Shown here in pieces: positions 56,324 to 64,000 of a stretch of DNA of 64,000 bases (position 1 is its first letter; each line of letters opens with the position of its first letter). The stretch is from Maribacter zhoushanensis (GTDB lineage Bacteria; Bacteroidota; Bacteroidia; Flavobacteriales; Flavobacteriaceae). The DNA lies in NCBI RefSeq assembly GCF_029350975.1, contig NZ_JARKMR010000006.1, positions 78,424 through 142,423 of the forward strand. Direction: 5' to 3'. The translations under genes and the position numbers were made by a program. The notes beneath the pieces were generated by a model that saw nothing but the letters and a program-made list of their open reading frames with translations, was not told where the DNA came from and made no database searches.

Positions 56324-56355
56324 GAGCGACCTTATTTTAAGGTCGCTCTTTTTTT
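56324..56355 (+). terminator. Terminator after the SprF-OmpA operon
   Basis: GAGCGACCTTA-TTT-TAAGGTCGCTC, 11-bp perfect stem with flanking A and T runs. Confidence 0.92.
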
Positions 56356-56581
56356 ATTTCCTTAATATTTTCTATACGTTCATTATAAAATGTAAAACAG
56401 TAAGGCTCTGTTTTTAAATTGTTAATCGACGAAAAACACTGAATTTTAAATGCTATTTAATTCTGTAGACAGCACCATTTTATCCTTTTATGCGGTAATT
56501 ACCATACTTCACAACATAAGTTAGACTTAGCATAATTGCAGTGTTATTTTTACAAAGAATATTGATGGCAGAATTAAATGC
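56356..56581. other. Non-coding gap before the 1493-residue protein
   Basis: AT-rich, no gene. No convincing TAnnTTTG box; CATAATTG near 56530 is the nearest poor match. Confidence 0.3.
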
Positions 56582-59500
56582 ATGTCAGTTTTCTTAACAT
56601 TGGTTATGAGTCTAAAGCGTATTTTCTATTTGTTTTTTCTATTAAGTGCTACAAGTTTCTATGCACAAGAGACTTATTTAGACACTTTTACTAGTACTTT
56701 TTACGGTAGTAATGAAGGAACTCAAAATTTTAGTTCAGACTGGTTTGAAAGTGGTGACGACGGTAATGCTTGGGGAGGAAGAATACAAATCACTGGAGGT
56801 AGGTTGCGTTTCAGAAATCTTGATAACAGATATATTTATCGATTTGTTCCTTTAGCGGGAGCTTCATCCGCAACTTTGACATTGGATTACGATGCAAATT
56901 CTGCAGGAGGTGAGGCAATAGATGTGTACATATATAATGCAGATAATAACCAGTGGAATTTTGTAGAGAGAATAGATGGTGGTACTGGAACATTGACATA
57001 TAATTTGACTAATGCACAAATAGATTCAAATCCTGCAGTTATTTTTTATCGAGGAGATACAAATTGGCAAACGAATGATACTGTTTATATTGATAATGTT
57101 CAATTTACAGCAACATTTGGGTCTGAAGTGCTGGTAGATGATGTAACTGTAAACGAAAATGCCGGTACAGCTACATTTACGGTAAGACATGGAGGTAGTG
57201 CGGCAAGCGGACCTTACAGTGTTAATTATACAACCTCGAATATATCAGCAATTGCAGGTCAGGATTATACGGCATCAAGTGGAACATTAAATTTTGATGG
57301 TACTATTTGGGATACCGAAACTATTACTGTATTTATTACTGACGATACTATTTTTGAAGGTGATGAAACTTTTAGTTTTTCTTTTACATCTACTTCCGAT
57401 CCAAACATAGATATATCAGATACTGCTATTGGTACAATTTTAGCGAGTGACGCTCTTATTATAACAGATGGTGGGTCAGCAACAACCTGCGATGATATAT
57501 TTTTAGATTCAGGCGGGGTAAATGGGTATTCTGATAATGAAGATATAGTGTATACCATTTGTCCAGATACAGCAGACAATTATACCCAAGTAAGTTTTGA
57601 TCAGTTTGATGTAATACCCGGAGATATATTGTATGTCTATGATGGTAATAATACGGGGGCTACATTAATAGGTCAATATGATAATGACAATATTCCTTCC
57701 CAAATATTTGCAACAAATACCAATGGTTGTTTAACTTTTAGATTTACATCAAATAACAATACTACAGGTAATGGTTGGCAAGCAACCGTTAGTTGCTCTC
57801 CGCCAGGACCAAAAATTGTGGTTGAAGATGTTTACATAGATGAAGATGCAGGTAGCGCAATTTTTACGGTAACTCACGTTCGTGATCGTCACGGTTATAG
57901 TTGGTTGTTCGGTTTTGTAGAAACGCCATTTACAGTGGAGTATATGGTAAATGACGGTACGGCAAATAATGTAAGTGATTATATTTCTGTAAATGGGACA
58001 TTAACATTTACTGGAGAAGTGGGTAATGTACAGACATTTTCAGTTCCTATTGTAGATGATGGTGTGCCAGAATTGGTAGAATATTTTACAGTAGGGTTTT
58101 CAGATGCTACCGCTCAATATGCCACAGTTGATTATAGCGACGTTGCGAACGGATATATAAATTCTCAAATCTTAGCTAATGACCCTTTAACTTTATTTCA
58201 GGAGTTTGATGGCTATTATGATTATTCAACAACTGGTGGTTCGTTAAGAACTAATGATAATAATACAGATGCTTGTTCAGTAACAACGTCATCTTCCAAT
58301 ACATTAATAGCTCCAATTCCAAATACTGGAACCATTAAAAAAGCGTATTTGTATTGGGCACATTCTAGTACTGTTGTAGATGGTACTGTGACTTTTGAAG
58401 GACAAACCGTAAACGCTAATTATCAATATCAGACAACGTTGACCAATAGAAATTTTTATGGTTATGTAAGTGATGTTACGGACATTGTTGAAGGTGTGGC
58501 TAACCCATCTACCAATGTTTTTGATTTTTCAGGATTATCCGTTGATAATTCGAATACATACTGTTCATCGGCAACTGTTTTGGGTGGTTGGACACTATTC
58601 GTGTTTTATGAAGATCCTAATCTACCTGCAGTAAATATTAATCTTTATCAAGGTTTTGATGGTTTAAGTAATGACGGTAATTCATTTACCCTAGATGGCT
58701 TTTATGCCATTGCTGGTGCTGGTGCCAAAGCATCATTTTTATCTTGGGAAGGAGATTCTACCTTAGATGGTAATAGTTCTGGTACCACAAACCCAAATGG
58801 GGAGAGTTTGTCAATTACAAATCAGGCAAATCAACCACCTTTTGTGCTTTCAGGAGATGGTGGGCAAACAGGTAATAACGCATATAATTCTACTATATAT
58901 GATAATACTACCACCCCAGATTATAATGATAATACAGCTTATGGTGTAGATTTAGATACGTATGATATTTCTACTTATATCTCTCCGGGAGATTCACAAG
59001 TAACCGCAAATGTTAATGTAGGTCAAGATTTTTTAATATCTGCCGCAGTAGTTTTAAAAGTACCATCTAATTTAATTGCAGGTACTGTTTTTGAAGATGT
59101 AAATTATGGTGGTGGTCAAGGAAGAAATATGACAGATGCCAATGGTGTGGGTATTTCAAGTGCCATTGTAGAGTTATATGGAAGTGACGGTACGTTTGTT
59201 AGAAGAACAAATTCAAAAGTAAGTGGTGACTATAGTTTTGGGGGTATGGCAGACGGAGATTACTATGTAAAATTAGTAAACTCGACAGTAAGGTCTAATA
59301 GGGATAATGGAATTAACTGTACCACCTGTGTACCTGTTCAAACATACAGAACTTATGGTGATGTAACAAATACTATTGAAGTACTGACTGAAATTGGTGG
59401 TGCCGATCCTAAAGCTTTTAGCGATTCAGCATTAGGTGTTTTTGAAGATTCTCAAAGTTTGTCGTTGGTAAGTATAGCCAGTAGTGGAGTTGCCAATATA

Positions 59501-61063
59501 GATTTTGGTTTTAATTTTAATACCATTGTAAATACAAACGAATTTGGTCAGGGTTCTCTTGAGCAATTTATTTTGAACAGTAATACATTAGGAGAAACAG
59601 GTCTTGACATAGAGGCAAATTCAATATTTGATCCAGGGGCAGAAGAAGATGTGTCTATTTTTATGATTCCCCCAACCGGCGATAGCTATGGTAGAACCGC
59701 AGATGTGAATTATAATGTAGCTGGTTATTTTGATATAACTATAGATGACTCAAATGAACTTTCTGTAATTACGGGAACTAATACGGTCATAGATGGTAGA
59801 ACTCAAACGGCATATTCCGGTGATACAAATTCAGGCACTATAGGTGCTAGTGGAGCTTCTGTAGGTATTTCAAACACTAGTTTGCCTAATTACGAGAGCC
59901 CTGAAATTCAAGTTCATAGAGAAAAAGGTGATGTATTTACTTCAGAAGGTAATAATGTAACGATTAGAAACTTAAGTATTTTTTCCGATAAAAATTCTGG
60001 AATATTGGCAGAAGAAGGTTCTTTGAATATTGTTCAAAATTTTATTGGTGTAGACGCATCAGGAAATAATGCAGGCGATATAAACGTTGGTGTTGAGAAC
60101 AAAGATGCTACAATCAATGTAGATGGCAATTACTTTTCAACCATTACTGAGTCTGCCATACTAATAGATGGTGGTAGCTCTAGTATTATTCAAAATAATC
60201 ATTTTGAAAATAATGGAAGTTCGGCATGTGATGATTCAATTTTACTTGCAAACGGTACCGGAGTGATAATTACACAGAATTTAATAGAATCTTCGGCATC
60301 AGCTGCAATTGATGGTGAGGATAAAGTGGATAGTATAGTTATAACGGAAAATTCCTTAACAACTTCAGGTCAAGATGGGGGTAATTGTAAAGGAAATCCG
60401 CAGCAAATGGCAATACAGTTGGCAGGTAATGGTTCATCTATATCTAATAATATAATTTATCAAAACGGTGGAGCAGGAATAGCGATAATAGATGGAGATT
60501 CAAATTTGATAAGCCAAAATTCTATTTACGCCAATGGTACAGTAACACCAAGTTTAGGTATTGATTTAGATATGGACGGTGTTACATTAAATGATACTTC
60601 AGATTCAGATTCAGGACCTAATAATTTGGAAAACTTTCCTGTTATTAATTCGGCATTTATATCAGGTACCAACTTGGTTGTTACCGGTTGGGCATCACCT
60701 GGTACAAGTGTAGAAGTATTCTTTACAGATGTAAATGAAGGTACGGCGACCTTGGGTGATAATCAGTTAGGTTTAACACAAGACTATGGTGAAGGTCAAA
60801 CATATATAGGTACAGCAATAGAAGGTAGTAGCGATGATCAAGATGGAACAACTTCTTCTTATGCGGATATTGATGGTAACGCAGATAACACCAATAAATA
60901 CAAGTTTGTTTTTCCTTTACCTTCAGGAACCGTTGTAGGAGATTTAATAACTACTACAGGTACTAGAAGTAACTCTACTTCAGAATTCTCACCAGAAATT
61001 ATTATTAAAGCGTATACGGTAATTACCAACAGAAATATTACGTATCGTATCAAAGGTAATTAA
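56582..61063 (+). CDS. Large multidomain surface protein (Calx-beta, CUB, SdrD-like, beta-helix)
   Basis: The protein has 1493 residues; a second ATG at 56606 gives a cleaner signal peptide ([20 protein letters not shown], cleaved before QE). Order by residues: an N-terminal sandwich (about 30-178), Calx-beta (180-288), CUB-like (289-408, [21 protein letters not shown] ... YVYDG), and a second Calx-beta (409-533). A long cadherin-like segment (534-830) and an SdrD/Cna-B-like unit (833-920, [17 protein letters not shown]) follow. Next is a right-handed beta-helix (about 1125-1340), then a final domain. The last 18 residues are [18 protein letters not shown], not a known type-A or type-B T9SS domain. 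It is probably a secreted adhesin or matrix protein; the route is not shown. Confidence 0.85.
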   Translation: MSVFLTLVMSLKRIFYLFFLLSATSFYAQETYLDTFTSTFYGSNEGTQNFSSDWFESGDDGNAWGGRIQITGGRLRFRNLDNRYIYRFVPLAGASSATLTLDYDANSAGGEAIDVYIYNADNNQWNFVERIDGGTGTLTYNLTNAQIDSNPAVIFYRGDTNWQTNDTVYIDNVQFTATFGSEVLVDDVTVNENAGTATFTVRHGGSAASGPYSVNYTTSNISAIAGQDYTASSGTLNFDGTIWDTETITVFITDDTIFEGDETFSFSFTSTSDPNIDISDTAIGTILASDALIITDGGSATTCDDIFLDSGGVNGYSDNEDIVYTICPDTADNYTQVSFDQFDVIPGDILYVYDGNNTGATLIGQYDNDNIPSQIFATNTNGCLTFRFTSNNNTTGNGWQATVSCSPPGPKIVVEDVYIDEDAGSAIFTVTHVRDRHGYSWLFGFVETPFTVEYMVNDGTANNVSDYISVNGTLTFTGEVGNVQTFSVPIVDDGVPELVEYFTVGFSDATAQYATVDYSDVANGYINSQILANDPLTLFQEFDGYYDYSTTGGSLRTNDNNTDACSVTTSSSNTLIAPIPNTGTIKKAYLYWAHSSTVVDGTVTFEGQTVNANYQYQTTLTNRNFYGYVSDVTDIVEGVANPSTNVFDFSGLSVDNSNTYCSSATVLGGWTLFVFYEDPNLPAVNINLYQGFDGLSNDGNSFTLDGFYAIAGAGAKASFLSWEGDSTLDGNSSGTTNPNGESLSITNQANQPPFVLSGDGGQTGNNAYNSTIYDNTTTPDYNDNTAYGVDLDTYDISTYISPGDSQVTANVNVGQDFLISAAVVLKVPSNLIAGTVFEDVNYGGGQGRNMTDANGVGISSAIVELYGSDGTFVRRTNSKVSGDYSFGGMADGDYYVKLVNSTVRSNRDNGINCTTCVPVQTYRTYGDVTNTIEVLTEIGGADPKAFSDSALGVFEDSQSLSLVSIASSGVANIDFGFNFNTIVNTNEFGQGSLEQFILNSNTLGETGLDIEANSIFDPGAEEDVSIFMIPPTGDSYGRTADVNYNVAGYFDITIDDSNELSVITGTNTVIDGRTQTAYSGDTNSGTIGASGASVGISNTSLPNYESPEIQVHREKGDVFTSEGNNVTIRNLSIFSDKNSGILAEEGSLNIVQNFIGVDASGNNAGDINVGVENKDATINVDGNYFSTITESAILIDGGSSSIIQNNHFENNGSSACDDSILLANGTGVIITQNLIESSASAAIDGEDKVDSIVITENSLTTSGQDGGNCKGNPQQMAIQLAGNGSSISNNIIYQNGGAGIAIIDGDSNLISQNSIYANGTVTPSLGIDLDMDGVTLNDTSDSDSGPNNLENFPVINSAFISGTNLVVTGWASPGTSVEVFFTDVNEGTATLGDNQLGLTQDYGEGQTYIGTAIEGSSDDQDGTTSSYADIDGNADNTNKYKFVFPLPSGTVVGDLITTTGTRSNSTSEFSPEIIIKAYTVITNRNITYRIKGN

Positions 61064-61268
61064 AATTACGAAAGTAAATTCTTACAAATAATCTTTGTTA
61101 GCTCTGTGTTTTATTAGGGTTTACAGCTCAGGAAACAGTTTATAGAGTGTTGACCTTGTTCTGAATACCATTGGCAACATTAATTTTTAGACCTCACTTT
61201 ATTGGCTGATTTTTATAATATCAAATTATGCTAAATATTTCCCCCATATTGGCAGTGTAAAAACTATA
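61064..61268. other. Non-coding gap between two surface-protein genes
   Basis: 205 bp, AT-rich, no gene and no clear terminator or TAnnTTTG box. Confidence 0.3.
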
Positions 61269-62804
61269 ATGAGGGAATATCTCTTAACAAGGATAAAATC
61301 TAGATATGTAGGTTTAGTTGTTTTAACCTTATTATCTACTAAGGCAATCTTAGCACAAACGACTTTTACAAAAAGTGCAGCTTCATTTGGTCTTGATTTT
61401 GGTCAACCCAAAGATGGTGGACATGCTTGGTCAGATTTTGATAACGATGGTGATTTAGATGTTCTCGTACTAGAGAATAACAATAGCCAAAATATAAAAA
61501 GCTTTTTAATGCGTAACAATGGTAACAATACGTTTACCAATGTACAAGCTACCTTAGTTCCCGGCATGTTGGGTGATTGGGCAGAGAGACAAGCGGTATG
61601 GGAAGATATTAATAATGAAGGAAAACTGGACTTTATTATCAACTCATCTGGTAATAATAATGCCAGAAAAGCAATTCAAATATTTATTTAGAATACTAAT
61701 GGCACATTTGGGGATGGTACAGGTGGTTCAGCTCCAATAACCATTGGTAGATCGGGAGCAACTATTGTTTTACCGGGAGTAAATTCAGAAGGAGTTGGTT
61801 TCTTTGATTTTGAGGGAGATGGTGATTTAGACATTTTCTTTGATAATCATGATATGGGAATTGAATTGTTAAGAAACAACTTTATTGATCATACCGATCA
61901 TACGGTCGCCAATCCGGCACCGAATCTATTGTTTACCCATATCACAACAGGTATTGGTAACAATGTAACGGAATATGGTTTAAATCAATTTGCAACAGAT
62001 GGTGATTATGGTACCGCTGCCGATGTAAATGATGATGGTTGGGTCGATATTTTTATGCGTAAGCGTGATGAAAATGATTTTGTTTTAAATCAAGGAGGGT
62101 CATTTTCTAATGGTGCGGAATTAGGGCAGGCAGCAAATAATAACAAAGGTGGTAACGGACTTTGGGATTTGGATAATGATGGCGATTTAGATGCTGTTTG
62201 GATAGAAAACGGTCAATCTCAAATTCTTAGAAATGATGGAGACGAAAATCCTAATCACTTAGATGATGATAGTGATGGCGATGGCTGTAACGATGCTGAT
62301 GAAGCCTATGCTGATTCAACTGCTGATTTAGATAGTAATGGAATGTATGGTTCTGCTTCCCCAGCAGTTAATGCAAATGGTTCTGTAATTGCGGCAACTT
62401 ATGATAAATCAGCAGATGGTGATGGTAATGGCGACGATGATTTTTTACAAGTTACAGCAACTCTAGTTGTTACTGATCAACCACAAAATCAAACTGTATC
62501 TAAAGGAGAAGATGCAATTTTTATTTCAACCGTAAATAATGCAGATACCTTTCAATGGCAAGTGAGTATAGACGGTGTAAATTATACTAATTTGGAAAAT
62601 AACTCAGAGTATTCAGGTACGGAAACTTCAACTCTGACAGTTTTGAATGTATCAAAACTAAAAGAAGGATATTCATATAGATTACTTGCTTCTAATTCCA
62701 GTAATATGTGCGCGGAAATAGTTTCAAATGCAGCTTTACTTTTTGTAAAAGTTAGAACCGTAATTACAAATAGGCGAATTACATATCGTGTAAAGGCAAA
62801 TTAA
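61269..62804 (+). pseudogene. FG-GAP/VCBS repeat surface protein interrupted by one in-frame TAG
   Basis: One continuous frame of 512 codons runs from the ATG at 61269 to TAA at 62802-62804, broken only by TAG at 61689-61691. Before it are a signal peptide (about residues 1-30) and two FG-GAP-like repeats (SDFDNDGDLDVLVLENN; EDINNEGKLDFIINSSG). After it are three more (FFDFEGDGDLDIFF; AADVNDDGWVDIFM; LWDLDNDGDLDAVW), then an Asp-rich calcium-type stretch. An Ig-like domain (TDQPQNQTVSKGEDAIFIST) and the tail KVRTVITNRRITYRVKAN close the protein. Read-through restores a normal repeat layout, so this is a recently broken gene, a base-calling error, or a suppressed stop. A CAG-to-TAG change (Gln) is the simplest. 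Confidence 0.8.
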
Positions 62805-63233
62805 AAACAACTATTTGTATACATAAAATTTTTAAATAAGTAAGTTAAGTATTATTAAAATGTAGGATTATACTTATAAAAACATATTAAAATTACAACT
62901 GATCATAAATGCTTATTATCTCTAAAATTTTACATACTTTGAATTTTAATAGTGAAAAAACCTACTCAAATAACCGAATATCTTCGACAAACAACCGTCC
63001 TTTTTTATAAAAAATTAACATACCCAAACCTCATCTTTATGCTTGTATATGGTGTTAATAATGAGTTACACAACATTTATTTTAGGGTGCACTACTTATA
63101 ATGAATATTTGTGCATTGTGAATACCATAGATCCATCTTGTCGGATTTGATGACGAGTAAATTTTTGGAAAACACAATTTGAAAAACCTATATGACCAAC
63201 GAATTTTTGAAGGTGGAATTGAATATTAAGAGT
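62805..63233. other. Non-coding gap before the terminal repeat-protein gene
   Basis: About 430 bp, AT-rich, no gene. AATATTTG at 63103-63110 is one base from the TAnnTTTG box. No hairpin with a T run is clear. Confidence 0.3.
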
Positions 63234-64000
63234 ATGAAAAGTCAAACAAATACAACACTAAGTAAATCCATTAAAGGACTAATGGTATTTATTACTTTAT
63301 TGTTGTCCGGCATCTCAATGGCGCAAACAACGGTTACATTAGAAGATCAATGTAATTGCGAAGTACTACAGGGAACAGATGTTTCTGCGCCAGGGGCAGT
63401 AACTCCTGCAGGAGCAGATTTAGGAGATTTGTATGTTAATACAGATACAGGAACTATTTACTATTGGAATGGAACCACTTGGGAGTTAACGACTACTGAT
63501 GATCAGCAATTGCAAAACTTCACTTTTGATACATCTACAAATATTTTGTCATTAGAGATTGAAGATGGAAATGTAGTTACTGCAAATTTATCGAGTTTGA
63601 ATCTGGTAGAAACACTAACTACTATTATTGCCAATACTGACGGAACGTTCACATATACTGATGAAGACGGCGTTGATACCATCATCGATGTTACCGATCT
63701 TGAGACCTTGACGACCATCGCTTTGAATGCGGATGATACGAATATCGATTATACGGACGAAGACGGTGTAGTTACCCAATTAGATCTATCGGCGATCGTT
63801 GCGAACTTGGAAGCATTGACTACAGTGGTAGCCAACACGGACGGAACGTTCACATATACCGATGAAGACGGCGTTGATACCATCATCGATGTTACCGATC
63901 TGGAGACCTTGACGACCATCGCATTAAATGCGGATGATACGAATATCGATTATACGGACGAAGACGGTGTAGTTACGCAATTAGATCTATCGGCGATCGT
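63234..64000 (+). CDS. Exported repeat protein (3' end beyond the window)
   Basis: The frame runs from the ATG at 63234 (or 63192, 14 codons earlier) to the right edge: 255 residues. The N-terminus MKSQTNTTLSKSIKGLMVFI followed by TLLLSGISMAQ is a signal peptide with cleavage after about MAQ. A lead region follows (CNCEVLQGTDVSAPGA ... YWNGTTWELT). Tandem units come next (TDGTFTYTDEDGVDTIIDVT and NADDTNIDYTDEDGVVTQLD) of 67 residues (201 bp), each itself two related halves. It resembles the beta-strand repeat-containing giants of Flavobacteriia. The real length is unknown because the gene leaves the window. Confidence 0.85.
   Translation, partial: MKSQTNTTLSKSIKGLMVFITLLLSGISMAQTTVTLEDQCNCEVLQGTDVSAPGAVTPAGADLGDLYVNTDTGTIYYWNGTTWELTTTDDQQLQNFTFDTSTNILSLEIEDGNVVTANLSSLNLVETLTTIIANTDGTFTYTDEDGVDTIIDVTDLETLTTIALNADDTNIDYTDEDGVVTQLDLSAIVANLEALTTVVANTDGTFTYTDEDGVDTIIDVTDLETLTTIALNADDTNIDYTDEDGVVTQLDLSAI
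63630..64000 (+). repeat. 201-bp near-identical tandem coding repeats
   Basis: The unit beginning GCCAATACTGACGGAACG at 63630 recurs at 63831 (GCCAACACGGACGGAACG), offset 201 bp, and continues past the window edge. Copies differ at very few bases (for example GATCTT/GATCTG, ACCCAA/ACGCAA). Codon use is more GC-rich than the neighbouring gene text. Confidence 0.9.

Noticed and set aside
61689..61691. TAG as a pyrrolysine codon
   Set aside because: No sign of the required genes in the window, and such use is not known for Flavobacteriia; mutation or error is simpler.
63600..64000. CRISPR or satellite repeat
   Set aside because: The 201-bp units keep one open frame behind a signal peptide; they are coding repeats.

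Overview
The window is chromosomal DNA from a marine-type member of the Flavobacteriaceae (Bacteroidota). The evidence is: AT-rich sequence; Bacteroidota promoters of the form TTG-N18/19-TAnnTTTG; almost no Shine-Dalgarno sequences except a strong one before rpsU; a ribosomal protein THX gene; a type IX secretion (T9SS) type-B C-terminal domain; and SprF/PorP and OmpA partners. A Maribacter/Zobellia-like genus is plausible, but that is inference. I see no rRNA, CRISPR array, insertion sequence or prophage.

Layout. 1-3.7 kb: two tandem paralogous PAS histidine kinases, the first cut by the window edge. 3.8-9.3 kb: coaD, ddl, a small PASTA protein, an RluA-family pseudouridine synthase, yaaA, a lipoprotein, the tiny THX gene and a uracil-DNA-glycosylase-like protein. 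9.5-12.1 kb: ppc. 12.2-14.3 kb: a lipoprotein made almost wholly of six 110-residue repeats that alternate between two subtypes. 14.6-16.6 kb: a small secreted protein and an M20 peptidase. 16.9-23.7 kb: a complete trp operon (trpEGDCFBA plus a small membrane protein) on the minus strand. It is preceded by a leader peptide with three consecutive Trp codons and a terminator/antiterminator, i.e. a ribosome-mediated attenuator. 23.8-25.6 kb: a marR-nitroreductase-yceI operon with a palindromic operator. 25.7-34.0 kb: housekeeping genes (rhodanese, DUF2851, PspC-like, K+ channel, AGCS symporter, HhH protein, acyl-CoA dehydrogenase, rpsU, xer recombinase, hpf).

34.1-47.3 kb is the translation/transcription core: tRNA-Thr(TGT), Tyr(GTA), Gly(TCC), Thr(GGT), tuf, tRNA-Trp(CCA), secE, nusG, rplK, rplA, rplJ, rplL, rpoB, rpoC. 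The order and anticodons of the first four tRNAs match the thrU-tyrU-glyT-thrT-tufB operon of E. coli. A DUF3467 gene and convergent prfC follow.

49.6-64 kb is a cell-surface region. It holds a 1240-residue calcium-repeat protein with a T9SS type-B C-terminus, followed by its PorP/SprF-like and OmpA/TPR partners. Next come a 1493-residue multidomain protein (Calx-beta, CUB, SdrD-like, beta-helix) and an FG-GAP protein interrupted by one in-frame amber codon. The last gene is a repeat protein of near-identical 201-bp units that runs off the right edge. The 1493-residue protein and the FG-GAP protein share an 18-residue C-terminal tail that I cannot assign to a named sorting domain.

The best-supported regulatory discovery is the trp attenuator with its nearly leaderless leader peptide. 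The best candidates for undescribed biology are the shared C-terminal tail and the six-repeat lipoprotein.
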